From Streptomyces boncukensis (GTDB taxonomy: Bacteria; Actinomycetota; Actinomycetes; Streptomycetales; Streptomycetaceae): a stretch of 47,123 nucleotides of DNA. The DNA is taken from positions 1 through 47,123 of the forward strand of contig NZ_JAAKZZ010000004.1 of assembly GCF_011045075.1 (NCBI RefSeq). The letters are read 5' to 3'. Position 1 is the stretch's first letter. The number at the start of each line of letters is the position of its first letter. Below, in pieces: positions 30,812 to 40,525 of this stretch. Below the pieces are notes generated by a model that did not search any database, was not told where the DNA came from, and was given only the letters and a program-made list of their open reading frames with translations. Made by a program: the position numbers and the translations under genes.

Positions 30812-32953
30812 ATGAACTTCGGCACGCAGGACCCCCAGGGCCTGCACGCCCCGGCCGAACTCGCGTGGCTGCGGGGGGTGGACGCGTACACGGTCGGCGG
30901 ATACGCCCAGGCCGAGGAGGAGTTCCGCACCGCGGTGCGGCTCGACCCGGGGATGGCCGACGGCTGGCTCGGGCTGCACGCGCTGCGCGCCGACACGGCC
31001 ACCGCGCTGGTGCGGATGTACCACCACCGGGACCGCTTCGGCGAGCAGCGGGCCCGGCACGCCCGCACCCTCAACTCGTGGTACTGGCTGGGCTGGTGGG
31101 TGCAGCCGGTGCTGGAGAGCGAGCGCGACCTGCTGCTGGCGCACGCCTCGCACTGGCTGGACGGCCGCCATGTCGCCGAGCTGGACCGCGCGCTGGCGGA
31201 CTGCCCGCCCGTCGAGGCCGACCCGCAGGTGCGCTTCCTGCACGCCTGCCGGGCCTATCTGGCCAAGGACTGGGAGCGGCTGGTGGCGCACACCGAGCCG
31301 CTGGTGGACGACCCGCTGCTGGGCATCGAGGCGGGGCTGTTCGCGGGGATGGCGCGGGTGCGGCTGGAGATGTACGCGCAGGCCGAGCCGCTGCTGGCGG
31401 CCGCGCTGATGCGCTGCCGCAGCGAGCAGCCGCAGCGCAAGGAGCTGCGGTACTGGCTGGCGCGCGCCCGGGAGGGCACCGGACGCAGCGCCGCTGCCCT
31501 CCCCCTCTACCGCGCGGTGCACCGGATAGACCCGACCTTCATGGACACGGCGGCCCGGCTGACGACCATCGCCGACGCCGACACCCTGGGCGGCGGCTCC
31601 GACCCGGGCCTGACGGCCGCCGTCATCGCGGGCGGCACCGGCCCGGCCGCCAACGCCGGGCAGGAGCTGTTCGACAGCGGTCTGGACGCGCCCGCCGACC
31701 CGGCCGAACCGGCGGACCCCGCCGACCCCGTGGACGCGGCAGGCCCTGCCGCCCTGGGCGCCGGCGGCCTCGGGGAGGGCGCGCTCGGGGAGGGTGCGCT
31801 CGGGGACGGCGGCCTCGCGGACGGCGCCGAGCCCCCTCCCGCCGACCTGGACAGCGCCGGGCTCCCGGACAGCGCGGAGAGCGCCGACCCCGAGGTGGAC
31901 CCGGGCGCCGACGCGCTGCGCCTGGAGGACTCCGGGGACCCGGCGGAGCCCGTGCGGGTGGACACCAGCGCGATCCGCGAGCGCGCCGCTGCCCGCGACA
32001 CCTCGGGGCGGCTCCCCTCCGGCCCGTCCGACCCGGTGCTGCTGGCCCAGGCGCTGGACGAGCTGGAGCGGATGGTGGGGCTGGAACCGGTCAAGCGCCA
32101 GGTGCGGGCGCTGTCGGCGCAGCTGCACATGGCGCGGCTGCGGGCCGGACAGGGGCTGCCGGTGCAGCCGCCCAAGCGGCACTTCGTCTTCTCCGGCCCC
32201 TCGGGCACCGGCAAGACGACGGTCGCGCGGATCCTGGGCCGCGCCTTCTTCGCACTCGGGCTGCTCGGCGGGGACCATCTGGTGGAGGCCCAGCGCGCCG
32301 ACCTGGTGGGCGAGTTCCTGGGGCAGACGGCCGTCAAGGCGAACGAGCTGATCGACTCGGCGCTGGGCGGCGTGCTGTTCGTGGACGAGGCGTACGCGCT
32401 GTCCAACTCGGGCTACTCGAAGGGCGACGCGTACGGCGACGAGGCCCTCCAGGTGCTGCTCAAGCGCGCCGAGGACAACCGCGACCAGCTCGTGGTGATC
32501 CTGGCGGGCTATCCGGAGGGCATGGACCGGCTGCTGGCCGCCAACCCGGGCCTGTCCTCCCGGTTCACCACCCGGGTGGACTTCCCCTCGTACCGCCCGC
32601 TGGAGCTGACGGCGATCGGCGAGGTGCTGGCGGCCGACAACGGCGACGTGTGGGACGAGGAGTCCCTGGAGGAGCTGCGCAGCATCAGCGGCCATGTCGT
32701 CGACCAGGGGTGGATCGACGAGCTGGGCAACGGCCGGTTTCTGCGCACGCTCTACGAGAAGAGTTGCGCATACCGCGACCTGCGGCTGTCCAGCTATCCG
32801 GGCACGCCGACCCGGGACGACCTGGCCACGCTGCGGCTGCCGGACCTCATGCAGGCGTACGGCGAGGTGCTGTCCGGCCGCGGTCCCGAGGGGCCCCGTC
32901 CAGGTCCGGGCCCGGGTCCGGGTCCGGGTCCGGGCCCCGGGCCGCTGGGCTGA
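30812..32953 (+). CDS. EccA/CbbX-like AAA+ ATPase with N-terminal TPR
   Basis: This 713-residue protein joins an N-terminal TPR-like helical domain (about residues 10-250, starting AELAWLRGVDAYTVGGYAQAEEEFRTAVRLDP) to a long Ala/Asp/Pro-rich linker (about 270-395) and a CbbX/EccA-type AAA+ domain. Walker A GPSGTGKTT is at 462-470 and Walker B LFVDEA has Asp525/Glu526; the arginine finger region LSSRFTTR follows. This is the domain order of the type VII secretion chaperone EccA, but no other Esx/type VII gene (eccB-E, WXG100) is in the window, so a different unfoldase role is possible. The C-terminus is a Pro-Gly repeat that overlaps the next gene on the opposite strand. Confidence 0.9.
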   Translation: MNFGTQDPQGLHAPAELAWLRGVDAYTVGGYAQAEEEFRTAVRLDPGMADGWLGLHALRADTATALVRMYHHRDRFGEQRARHARTLNSWYWLGWWVQPVLESERDLLLAHASHWLDGRHVAELDRALADCPPVEADPQVRFLHACRAYLAKDWERLVAHTEPLVDDPLLGIEAGLFAGMARVRLEMYAQAEPLLAAALMRCRSEQPQRKELRYWLARAREGTGRSAAALPLYRAVHRIDPTFMDTAARLTTIADADTLGGGSDPGLTAAVIAGGTGPAANAGQELFDSGLDAPADPAEPADPADPVDAAGPAALGAGGLGEGALGEGALGDGGLADGAEPPPADLDSAGLPDSAESADPEVDPGADALRLEDSGDPAEPVRVDTSAIRERAAARDTSGRLPSGPSDPVLLAQALDELERMVGLEPVKRQVRALSAQLHMARLRAGQGLPVQPPKRHFVFSGPSGTGKTTVARILGRAFFALGLLGGDHLVEAQRADLVGEFLGQTAVKANELIDSALGGVLFVDEAYALSNSGYSKGDAYGDEALQVLLKRAEDNRDQLVVILAGYPEGMDRLLAANPGLSSRFTTRVDFPSYRPLELTAIGEVLAADNGDVWDEESLEELRSISGHVVDQGWIDELGNGRFLRTLYEKSCAYRDLRLSSYPGTPTRDDLATLRLPDLMQAYGEVLSGRGPEGPRPGPGPGPGPGPGPGPLG

Positions 32954-34094
32954 GTCCGGCGGGCGCCCGCTCCCCGGCCGGGTCCTGGGTGCCGCGGCGT
33001 CCGGCGGGGCGCCGGGGGTGCGGTGCCGCCGTCCCGCTCCCGCCGGCCGGGTCCGCCGGGCCGCCGGGAGCGTGGGCCGGGTCGTGGACCTCGCCGACCA
33101 GCTTCTCCAGGACGTCCTCCAGCGCCACCAGCCCCAGGGCCCGCCCGGCGGAGTCCGCCACGGCCGCGAGATGGCAGGCGGCGGCGCGCAGCGCGCCCAG
33201 CGCGTCGTCCAGCGGCAGCTCGGCGCGCAGGGTGATCATCGGCCGCCAGAGCCGCTGCGGGACGGCCCGCTGGTGGTCCTCCAGGTCGAGCACGTCCTTG
33301 ACGTGCAGATAGCCGAGGAACCCGCCGTCGTCGGCGAGCACAGGAAAGCGCGAGTAGCCGGTGCGCACGGTCAGCTCCTCCACCCGGTGCGGGGTGACGC
33401 CCGCGTCGACGGTGACCAGGTCGGCGCGGCGCAGCAGGACGTCGGTGACCGGGCGGGAGCCCAGTTCGAGGGCGTCGGCGAGGCGCTCGTGCTCGGCGTG
33501 CCCGAGCAGCCCGGCCTGCCGGGAGTCCGCCACGAGCTGGTTGAGCTGCTCGCTGGTGAAGACGGTCTCCACCTCGTCCTTGGGCTCGACGCGGAAGGCG
33601 CGCAGGATCAGCTTCGCGCAGCTGCCGAGCCCGGCCGTCACCGGGCGGGTGAGCCGGGCGAAGGCGACCAGTGCGGGGCTGAGCCACAGCGCGGTGCGCT
33701 CCGGGGCCGCCATCGCCAGGTTCTTGGGCACCATCTCGCCGACGACCAGGTGGAAGAAGACGACGACGGCCAGCGCGCAGGCGTAGCCGGCCGGATGGAT
33801 GGCGGCGGCGGGCAGCCGGGCGGCGTGGAAGAGCGGTTCGAGCAGATGGGCGAGGGTCGGCTCGGCGACGGCGCCCAGGGTGAGGGAGCACACGGTGATG
33901 CCGAACTGCGCGGCGGCCATCATCTGCGGCAGGCTCTCCAGGCCGCGCAGCACCTGCCGGGCCCGCGCCGAGCCCGCGGCGGCCAGCGGCTCGATCTGGC
34001 TGCGGCGCACGGACACCAGCGCGAACTCGGCGCCCACGAAGAAGCCGTTGCCGAGCACCAGCAGCGCGGCGAAGAGCAGCTGCAGGACGCTCAT
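32847..34094 (-). CDS. CNNM/CorC-type membrane protein with CBS pair
   Basis: This 415-residue protein starts MSVLQLLFAALLVLGNGFFVGAEFALVSV, the opening of the CNNM transmembrane domain (DUF21), with four hydrophobic segments in the first 150 residues. It continues with a CBS-pair region (SRPVTDVLLRRADLVTVD and GYSRFPVLADDGGFLGYLHVKDVLD) and LGLVALEDVLEKLVGEVHD. Members of this family are Mg/Co efflux proteins or cytosolic sensors, once called hemolysins. Its C-terminus is a Pro/Asp-rich tail that overlaps the AAA ATPase gene by 107 bp on the other strand. The ATG overlaps the stop of its paralogue upstream. Confidence 0.9.
   Translation of the reverse strand: MSVLQLLFAALLVLGNGFFVGAEFALVSVRRSQIEPLAAAGSARARQVLRGLESLPQMMAAAQFGITVCSLTLGAVAEPTLAHLLEPLFHAARLPAAAIHPAGYACALAVVVFFHLVVGEMVPKNLAMAAPERTALWLSPALVAFARLTRPVTAGLGSCAKLILRAFRVEPKDEVETVFTSEQLNQLVADSRQAGLLGHAEHERLADALELGSRPVTDVLLRRADLVTVDAGVTPHRVEELTVRTGYSRFPVLADDGGFLGYLHVKDVLDLEDHQRAVPQRLWRPMITLRAELPLDDALGALRAAACHLAAVADSAGRALGLVALEDVLEKLVGEVHDPAHAPGGPADPAGGSGTAAPHPRRPAGRRGTQDPAGERAPAGLSPAARGPDPDPDPGPDLDGAPRDRGRTAPRRTPA
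32901..32945 (+). repeat. CCGGGT hexamer repeat shared by two convergent genes
   Basis: The repeat encodes PGPGPGPG at the AAA ATPase C-terminus on the plus strand and DPDPDPGPD at the CNNM-type protein C-terminus on the minus strand. It lies within the 107-bp overlap of the two genes. It is a likely site of length change. Confidence 0.85.
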
Positions 34095-35461
34095 CGGGCG
34101 GCCCCCCGCTCCCCGGTGGCGAGCGCGGGAACGCGCGCCGGCGCGACGATGCGGACGCGCTCCGCGCGATGGTGCGTGACCCGGCGCACCCTCAGCTGCC
34201 AGGCGCCCTGCGGGCCGTGGACGACGGCGGTGTCCCCGGGCGCGGGGATCCGGCCGAGGAGGTCGGCGACGAGCCCCGCCACGGTCTCGTACGGCCCCTC
34301 GGGCACGTCGAGCCCGATGCGCGGCAGCGAGGTCACCCGGCAGCCGCCGTCGGCCTCCCAGGCCGGCCGGCCCTCGGGGTCCGGTGCGGTGGGCGCGAGT
34401 TCGGGCAGCTCGTCGTACAGCTGCCCGTCATGCTCGTCCCGCACCTCGCCGACGAGCTCCTCGACGATGTCCTCCAGGGTGACGACGCCCGCCGTGCCGC
34501 CGTACTCGTCCACGACGACCGCGATGGGCTGCTCGCTGCGCAGCCGCTCCAGCAGCGGCTGCACCGGCAGCGTCTGCGGAACGAGCAGCGGCGGAACGGC
34601 GATCCGGCCCGCCGGGGTGTGCAGCCGCTCGTGCGCGGGGACGGCGAGGGCGTCCTTGAGGTGGACCATGCCGGTGACCTCGTCCAGCCGGTCGCGGTAG
34701 ACCGGGAAGCGGGAGAGGCCGGTGGCGCGGGTGAGGTTGAGCACGTCCTCCGCGGTGGCGAGGGACTGCAGGGCGCTGACCCGCACCCGCGGGGTCATCA
34801 CGCGCTGCGCGGTCAGCCCGCCGAGGGAGAGGGTGCGCACGAACAGGTCGGCGGTGTCCTGCTCGATGGCGCCGGCGCGCGCCGAGTGCCGGGCCAGGGA
34901 GACCAGTTCGCCGGGCGTACGCGCGGAGGCCAGCTCCTCGGCGGGCTCCACCCCGAAGGCACGCACGACGCGGTTGGCGGCGGCGTTCAGCAGCGCGATG
35001 ACGGGGCGGAAGAGCGCCGCGAACAGACGCTGCGGGCGGGCCACGAACCGGGCGACGGCCAGCGGCCGGGAGACCGCCCAGTTCTTCGGCACCAGCTCGC
35101 CGAGCACCATCTGGACGGCGGAGGCGGTGAGCATGCCGACGGCGACGGCGACGCCCGGCACCACGCCGGACGGGATCCCGGCGGAGGTCAGCGGGGCGTC
35201 CAGCACCTCGGCGAGCGCGGGCTCGGCGAGCATGCCGGTGACCAGGGAGGTGAGGGTGATGCCGAGCTGGGTGCCGGAGAGCTGGAAGGAGAGCTCGCGC
35301 AGGGCGCGGACGACGGCGCGGGCCGCGCGGTCGCCCCGCGCCGCGGCGCGCTCGGCGTCCGGCCGCTCGACGGTGACGAGGCCGAACTCGGCGGCGACGA
35401 AGAACCCGTTGGCGAGAATGAGCAGGAAGGCTACACAGAGCAGGACTAGCGGGAGGATCAT
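34091..35461 (-). CDS. CNNM/CorC-type membrane protein, second paralogue
   Basis: This 456-residue homologue of the previous gene has the CNNM domain (LVLLCVAFLLILANGFFVAAEFGLVTVERPDAERAA), a CBS pair (TAQRVMTPRVRVSALQS; GLSRFPVYRDRLDEVTGMVHLKDAL), VVVDEYGGTAGVVTLEDIVEELVGEVRDE and a CorC-like C-terminal domain. The ATG at 35461 has GGGAGG seven bases upstream. The two paralogues are in tandem and translationally coupled (ATGA), which suggests that they work as a pair, probably in divalent-cation homeostasis. The cation is an inference from the family. Confidence 0.92.
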   Translation of the reverse strand: MILPLVLLCVAFLLILANGFFVAAEFGLVTVERPDAERAAARGDRAARAVVRALRELSFQLSGTQLGITLTSLVTGMLAEPALAEVLDAPLTSAGIPSGVVPGVAVAVGMLTASAVQMVLGELVPKNWAVSRPLAVARFVARPQRLFAALFRPVIALLNAAANRVVRAFGVEPAEELASARTPGELVSLARHSARAGAIEQDTADLFVRTLSLGGLTAQRVMTPRVRVSALQSLATAEDVLNLTRATGLSRFPVYRDRLDEVTGMVHLKDALAVPAHERLHTPAGRIAVPPLLVPQTLPVQPLLERLRSEQPIAVVVDEYGGTAGVVTLEDIVEELVGEVRDEHDGQLYDELPELAPTAPDPEGRPAWEADGGCRVTSLPRIGLDVPEGPYETVAGLVADLLGRIPAPGDTAVVHGPQGAWQLRVRRVTHHRAERVRIVAPARVPALATGERGAAR

Positions 35462-35615
35462 GCCACGGCCTCCCGGCACGGGAGCGTGGCGCACGTACTA
35501 CAGGACGTTCCGTCCATCGCTGGAGGTGGTCACTCCTCGGGTCGCAGGAGCCCGCGGGTGAGGCGGGGCGGCGAGTGCCGTACCGACCAGAGTAAACACC
35601 ACCCCGGCCCGGCGG

Positions 35616-36071
35616 TCAGCCCAGCTCGGCGCCGCCCGTGCCGTGTTCCTCCACGAGGGTGCGCAGCGCGCGGGCGTCGGCGATGGCCCGCTGCTTGGCG
35701 ATACCGGGCTGGATGCCCATCGCGGGCAGGCTGGTGCCGTCGGCCAGGTCGAGGGAGACCCACGGGTCGCCGGGGCGCAGGTTGACGCGGAGCACCTCCG
35801 CCCAGTCGAGACGGCGCGTGGTCGTCAGATTGACGACCGTCACACCGCCGTCGTCCGCGCTCACCCTCGGGCGGCTCAGCAGCACCAGCACGCCGAGGAA
35901 CAGCGCGGCGGTGACCACGAAGCTCGCCCGCTCCCCGCCGCTGACATCCAGCAGGAACGCGACCGTCGTGATGAAGACGAACGCGAGGGCGCCGACCGTC
36001 AGCAGCACCACGCGGGTGCGGGTGGGCCGGAACGTGACGGGGAGGGCGGGGAGTTCGGCGTGCTGGGACAT
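35616..36071 (-). CDS. PH-domain membrane protein
   Basis: This 151-residue protein has two transmembrane helices in its first 70 residues (TRVVLLTVGALAFVFITTVAF and SFVVTAALFLGVLVLL), followed by a bacterial PH domain (SADDGGVTVVNLTTTRRLDWAEVLRVNL...VSLDLADG). It lies 21 bp after the hisG stop on the same strand, so it may share a transcript with the his/rib genes. The function is not known. Confidence 0.8.
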   Translation of the reverse strand: MSQHAELPALPVTFRPTRTRVVLLTVGALAFVFITTVAFLLDVSGGERASFVVTAALFLGVLVLLSRPRVSADDGGVTVVNLTTTRRLDWAEVLRVNLRPGDPWVSLDLADGTSLPAMGIQPGIAKQRAIADARALRTLVEEHGTGGAELG

Positions 36072-36092
36072 GTCCGTGGGGTTCCCGGTGGG

Positions 36093-36941
36093 TCAGAGGC
36101 GGCAGGCGTGGATGCCGGTGGTCAGGATGGCGCGGGCGCCCAGGTCGTACAGCTCGTCCATGATGCGCTGGGCCTCCTCGGCACGGACCATGGAGCGGAC
36201 CGCGACCCAGCCCCTGTCGTGCAGCGGGGAGACGGTCGGGGACTCCAGACCGGGGGTGAGGGCCACGGCCTGCTCCACGGACTCGGCGCGGATGTCGTAG
36301 TCCATCATCACGTAGCTGCGGGCGACGAGGACACCCTGCAGCCGGCGCAGGAACTGCCGCACCTTCGGCGCCTCGGGGTCGGCCCCGGTGCGCCGGATGA
36401 CGATCGCCTCGGACGTCAGGATCGGCTCGCCGACGATCTCCAGGCCCGCGTTGCGCAGCGAGGTGCCGGTCTCCACCACATCGGCGATGACCTGCGCCAC
36501 GCCCAGCTCGATCGCGGTCTCCACGGCGCCGTCGAGGTGCACGACGGAGGCGTCGATGCCCTGGTCGGCCAGGTGCTTGCCGACGATGCCCTCGTAGGAG
36601 GTGGCGACCGTGGTGCCGGCGAGGTCCGCGAGGCCGGTGAGGGTGCCGGGCCTGGCGGCGTAGCGGAAGGTGGAGCGGGCGAAGCCCAGCGGCAGCATCT
36701 CCTCGGCCCCGGCGCCGGAGTCGAGCAGCAGATCGCGGCCGGTGATGCCGATGTCCAGCTTGCCGGAGCTGACGTAGATGGCGATGTCGCGGGGGCGGAG
36801 GTAGAAGAACTCCACCTCGTTCTCCGCGTCGACCAGCACCAGCTCCTTCGTCCCCCGGCGCTGGCGGTATCCGGCCTCATGCAGCATGTCCCCCGCAGGG
36901 CCGGAGAGGGAACCCTTGTTGGGGACGGCGATGCGCAGCAT
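36093..36941 (-). CDS. hisG: ATP phosphoribosyltransferase
   Basis: This 282-residue protein is the long form of HisG, catalysing the first step of histidine synthesis from ATP and PRPP. The N-terminal LRIAVPNKGSLSGPAGDML is the family opening, RPRDIAIYVSSGKLDIGITGRDLL follows, and a C-terminal regulatory ACT-like domain (residues 210-282, PTVSPLHDRGWVAVRSMVRAEEAQRIMDEL) allows feedback inhibition by histidine. It follows hisE by 31 bp. Confidence 0.96.
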   Translation of the reverse strand: MLRIAVPNKGSLSGPAGDMLHEAGYRQRRGTKELVLVDAENEVEFFYLRPRDIAIYVSSGKLDIGITGRDLLLDSGAGAEEMLPLGFARSTFRYAARPGTLTGLADLAGTTVATSYEGIVGKHLADQGIDASVVHLDGAVETAIELGVAQVIADVVETGTSLRNAGLEIVGEPILTSEAIVIRRTGADPEAPKVRQFLRRLQGVLVARSYVMMDYDIRAESVEQAVALTPGLESPTVSPLHDRGWVAVRSMVRAEEAQRIMDELYDLGARAILTTGIHACRL

Positions 36942-36972
36942 GAGGTGACCTTTCGTACCGGAGAGTGCGGGC

Positions 36973-37245
36973 TCAGAGGTGAGCGTATACGTCGTCGAGG
37001 GAGATCCCGCGCGCGACCATCAGCACCTGGAGATGGTAGAGGAGCTGGGAGATCTCCTCTGCGGTGCGGTCCTCCCCCTCGTACTCGGCGGCCATCCAGA
37101 CCTCCGCGGCCTCCTCCACGACCTTCTTGCCGATGCTGTGCACGCCCTGGGAGACCAGTTCGGCGGTGCGGGAGGTGATGGGATCGCCGGTGGCGGCCTT
37201 CTGCCGCAGCTCTTCGAAGAGCTCCTCGAATGTCTTGTTCGCCAT
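36973..37245 (-). CDS. hisE: Phosphoribosyl-ATP pyrophosphohydrolase
   Basis: This 90-residue all-helical enzyme removes pyrophosphate from phosphoribosyl-ATP, the step after HisG. Sequence marks are [17 protein letters not shown] and [36 protein letters not shown], whose glutamates bind the metal. It lies 12 bp after ribH, so histidine and riboflavin genes share the transcript. Confidence 0.95.
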   Translation of the reverse strand: MANKTFEELFEELRQKAATGDPITSRTAELVSQGVHSIGKKVVEEAAEVWMAAEYEGEDRTAEEISQLLYHLQVLMVARGISLDDVYAHL

Positions 37246-37257
37246 GGTGCCCTCACC

Positions 37258-37779
37258 CTACGGGGTGCCGCCCCCGCCTCGCGCACCCCGCGTCTGGCGC
37301 CAGGGCTCGGCGACGGTCCGCAGCGCGGCCGCGGTGGCGACCGCCGCGGTGACCGCCTCGTGCCCCTTGTCCTCGGTGGAGCCCGGCAGCCCCGCGCGGT
37401 CGACCGCCTGCTGCTCCGTGCTGCAGGTCAGCACGCCGAAGCCGACGGGGACGCCGGTGCGCACGGAGACCTCGGTGAGGCCCTGGGTGACGCCCTGGCA
37501 GACGTAGTCGAAGTGCGGGGTGCCGCCCTGGATGACGACGCCGAGCGCCACGATCGCGTCGTAGCCGCGGTCGGCGAGGACCTTGGCGACGACCGGCAGC
37601 TCGAAGCTGCCGGGCACCCGCAGCAGGGTCGGCTCGTCGATGCCCAGCTCGCGCAGGGCGCGCAGGGCGCCGTCCACGAGGCCGTCCATGACCTGCTGGT
37701 GCCACTGGGCCGCGATGACGGCCACGCGGAGGTCACCGCAGTTCTCGACGGTCAGTTCGGGTGCGCCCTTGCCGCTCAC
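37258..37779 (-). CDS. ribH: 6,7-dimethyl-8-ribityllumazine synthase
   Basis: This 173-residue enzyme joins 3,4-dihydroxy-2-butanone 4-phosphate with the ribitylamino-pyrimidine, the penultimate riboflavin step. Family marks are [64 protein letters not shown] and [16 protein letters not shown]. It lies 40 bp after ribBA. Confidence 0.96.
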   Translation of the reverse strand: MSGKGAPELTVENCGDLRVAVIAAQWHQQVMDGLVDGALRALRELGIDEPTLLRVPGSFELPVVAKVLADRGYDAIVALGVVIQGGTPHFDYVCQGVTQGLTEVSVRTGVPVGFGVLTCSTEQQAVDRAGLPGSTEDKGHEAVTAAVATAAALRTVAEPWRQTRGARGGGGTP

Positions 37780-37819
37780 GTTGCTCCTCGCGCTCTCGGT
37801 GGTCGGTTCGTCCGGTCGG

Positions 37820-39199
37820 TCACTGGTTGGCGCACGGGGAGGTGCGGCCGTCGTCCAGCCAGGGCAGGTCGTGCCCCATCCGGTCCCGCTTGGTACGCAG
37901 ATACGTCAGGTTGTGCTCGCCCGCCTGGACGGGCATGGGCTCGCGGCCCGTCACCCGGAGCCCGTGCCGGACCAGGGCCGCGGTCTTGTCCGGGTTGTTG
38001 GTCATCAGCCGCAGGGAGCGTACGCCGAGGTCGGCGAGCATCTGCGCGGCGGCCGCGTAGTCGCGCGCGTCGGCGGGCAGGCCGAGCTCCAGATTGGCGT
38101 CCAGGGTGTCGCGGCCCCGCTCCTGCAGCTCGTAGGCGCGCAGCTTGGACAGCAGCCCGATGCCGCGCCCCTCGTGGCCGCGCAGATACAGCACGATGCC
38201 GCGCCCCTCGCCCTGGACGCGCTCCAGCGACGCCTCCAGCTGGGGCCCGCAGTCGCAGCGCAGCGAGCCGAGGACGTCCCCGGTGAGGCACTCGGAGTGC
38301 ACCCGCACCAGGACGTCCTCGCCGTCCAGCGGGTCGCCGGGGCCGCCGATGTCGCCCGCGGCCAGTGCGATGTGCTCGATGCCGTCGACCGCCGAGCGGT
38401 AGCCGTACGCGCGGAAGTCGCCGTAGCGGGTGGGCAGCCGGGTGGCGGCCTCGCGGTGCACGGTGGGCTCGGCGGAGCGGCGGTAGGCGATGAGGTCCTC
38501 GATGGAGATGACCGCCAGGCCGTGCTTGCGGGCGAAGGGCACCAGCTCGGGCAGCCGCAGCATCGCGCCGTCCTCACCGGCGATCTCCACGATGGCGGCG
38601 GCGGGCCGCAGCCCGGCCAGCCGCGCGAGGTCCACCCCGGCCTCGGTGTGGCCCGCGCGGACCAGCACACCGCCGGGCCTGGCGCGCAGCGGGAAGGCGT
38701 GGCCGGGGCGTACGAAGTCGGCGGGGGCCGCCGCCGGGTCGGCCAGCAGCCGGATGGTGGCGGCGCGGTCGGCGGCGGAGATCCCGGTGGTCACGCCGTG
38801 TGCGGCGGTGGCGTCGACGGAGACGGCGAAGGCGGTGCCCATCGCCTCGGTGTTCTCGTCGACCATCTGCGGGAGCCGCAGCCGGTCCAGGTCGACGGCC
38901 TCCATCGGGGTGCAGATCAGGCCGCGGCACTCGCTCATCATGAACGCGACGGCCTCGGGGGTGATCAGTTCGGCGGCCATGACGAGGTCGCCCTCGTTCT
39001 CCCGGCTCTCGTCGTCGACGACCACCACCGGGCGGCCCGCCGCGATATCGCGGACGGCGTCCTCGACCGGGTCGAGGACCAGGTCGAGCTGCGGCAGCGC
39101 CGCGGCCTCGGGGGCCGGTGCGGGGCCGGGCGCGGGATCGGGCGCGGGGCCGGTCCGCCGCCCGTCGTGGATCTCGTACCAGCTCGGCAGTGCCGTCAT
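37820..39199 (-). CDS. ribBA: Bifunctional 3,4-DHBP synthase / GTP cyclohydrolase II
   Basis: This 459-residue fusion makes both riboflavin precursors. The N-terminal RibB domain shows [22 protein letters not shown] and [17 protein letters not shown]. The C-terminal RibA domain shows [21 protein letters not shown] with its zinc cysteines, and [32 protein letters not shown]. Both domains look intact. The first 35 residues include a Pro/Ala repeat ([14 protein letters not shown]). It is transcribed with ribM and ribH. Confidence 0.96.
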   Translation of the reverse strand: MTALPSWYEIHDGRRTGPAPDPAPGPAPAPEAAALPQLDLVLDPVEDAVRDIAAGRPVVVVDDESRENEGDLVMAAELITPEAVAFMMSECRGLICTPMEAVDLDRLRLPQMVDENTEAMGTAFAVSVDATAAHGVTTGISAADRAATIRLLADPAAAPADFVRPGHAFPLRARPGGVLVRAGHTEAGVDLARLAGLRPAAAIVEIAGEDGAMLRLPELVPFARKHGLAVISIEDLIAYRRSAEPTVHREAATRLPTRYGDFRAYGYRSAVDGIEHIALAAGDIGGPGDPLDGEDVLVRVHSECLTGDVLGSLRCDCGPQLEASLERVQGEGRGIVLYLRGHEGRGIGLLSKLRAYELQERGRDTLDANLELGLPADARDYAAAAQMLADLGVRSLRLMTNNPDKTAALVRHGLRVTGREPMPVQAGEHNLTYLRTKRDRMGHDLPWLDDGRTSPCANQ

Positions 39200-39227
39200 G
39201 GCCGTACTCCTTCACTCCGTGCCGCGG

Positions 39228-39908
39228 TCACAGCGCGGCTCCGTTCAGGGCGGGCTCCGGCTGCTGGGCCGGCCGGGGCGGGGCCGCGTCGACGCGGGAG
39301 CGCAGCCACCAGGCGCGCATGCCCCACAGGACGAGGCCGAGGTAGATGACGTAGACGAGTCCGGAGAAGGGCAGTCCGCTGCTGAACGCGAGCGGTACGC
39401 CCACGACGTCGACCAGCAGCCAGGCGAACCAGAACTCGACCAGGCCGCGCGCCTGCGCGACCATCGCGGCCAGGGTGCCGACGAAGATGTAGGCGTCCGG
39501 CCAGGGGTTCCAGGACAGTTCGGGGACGAGCGAGAACAGCGCGCCGACGGCGACGGTGCCGACGGCCGTGCCGCCGAGCAGCGCGGCGCGCTCCCGCCAG
39601 GTGGCGAAGCGGACGGCGATGGAGCCGTCCCGCGCCTTGCGCCGGCCGCGGGTCCACTGGCGCCAGCCCCACAGCGCCACGACGATCACCAGGAGCTGCT
39701 TGCCCACGCCCCCGGCGAGCTGCGCCGAGGCGAAAGCGCCGATGAGGATCAGCCCGGACAGCAGCTGGGCGGGCCAGGTGAGCAGGGAGCGGCGCCAGCC
39801 GAGCGCGAGGGCCGCCAGGCCGATGACGTTGCCCAGCATGTCGGACCAGATGACGTGCTGGCCGAAGGCGGTGAACGCCTCACCGTTGAGCGACGCGAAG
39901 GGGTTCAC
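39228..39908 (-). CDS. ribM: PnuC-family riboflavin transporter
   Basis: This 226-residue integral membrane protein has about seven hydrophobic segments and PnuC-family marks (AALALGWRRSLLTWPAQLLSGLILI; WNPWPDAYIFVGTLAAMVAQARGLVEFW). PnuC proteins carry NMN, nicotinamide riboside, thiamine or riboflavin. The homologue inside a rib operon of Streptomyces, RibM/PnuX, is a riboflavin transporter, and the position here between ribE and ribBA matches. The GTG at 39908 overlaps the ribE stop. Confidence 0.9.
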   Translation of the reverse strand: MNPFASLNGEAFTAFGQHVIWSDMLGNVIGLAALALGWRRSLLTWPAQLLSGLILIGAFASAQLAGGVGKQLLVIVVALWGWRQWTRGRRKARDGSIAVRFATWRERAALLGGTAVGTVAVGALFSLVPELSWNPWPDAYIFVGTLAAMVAQARGLVEFWFAWLLVDVVGVPLAFSSGLPFSGLVYVIYLGLVLWGMRAWWLRSRVDAAPPRPAQQPEPALNGAAL

Positions 39909-40525
39909 CGGTCCGCTTCCTCCCGGGCCGGGGCCGTACGCCCGCCCAGCAGCCGCTCGACGTACTTCGCGAGGACGTCGACCTCCAGGTTGACGGGGTC
40001 GCCGGGCTGCTTGTGGCCGAGCGTGGTGAGGGCGAGCGTGGTGGGGATGAGGGAGACCGAGAAGTGGTCGTCCCCGGCCTCGACGACGGTGAGGCTGATC
40101 CCGTCGACGGTGATGGAGCCCTTCTCCACCAGATATCTGCCCAGGCCGGGCGGCAGGCTCACGGTGATGTCGGTGCCGCCGTCGGCCTCCGTACGGGCCG
40201 TGACCGTGCCGGTGCCGTCGATATGGCCCTGGACCAGGTGGCCGTCGAGCCGGGCGCCCAGGGCCATGGCCCGCTCCAGGTTGACGCGGGAGCCGGGGGC
40301 GAGGGCGCCGAGGCTGGAGCGGCGGAGCGTCTCGGCGATGACATCGGCCGTGAACTCGCCGTCCGCGACCTCGGCCACGGTCAGGCACACGCCGTTGACG
40401 GCGATGGAGTCGCCGTGCCGCGCGTCCTGGGTGACCAGCGGACCGCGCAGCCGCAGCCGCGCCGCGTCCGTGCGCTCCTCGACGGCGACGACCTCGCCCA
40501 GCTCTTCGACAATTCCGGTGAACAC
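39905..40525 (-). CDS. ribE: Riboflavin synthase, alpha chain
   Basis: This 206-residue protein has the two-lobed riboflavin synthase layout, starting MFTGIVEELGEVV at a GTG, with an internal duplication (DSIAVNGVCLTVAEV near residue 40 and GSITVDGISLTVVEA near residue 137). It dismutates two lumazine molecules to riboflavin. The start lies directly after the ribD stop. Confidence 0.96.
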   Translation of the reverse strand: MFTGIVEELGEVVAVEERTDAARLRLRGPLVTQDARHGDSIAVNGVCLTVAEVADGEFTADVIAETLRRSSLGALAPGSRVNLERAMALGARLDGHLVQGHIDGTGTVTARTEADGGTDITVSLPPGLGRYLVEKGSITVDGISLTVVEAGDDHFSVSLIPTTLALTTLGHKQPGDPVNLEVDVLAKYVERLLGGRTAPAREEADR

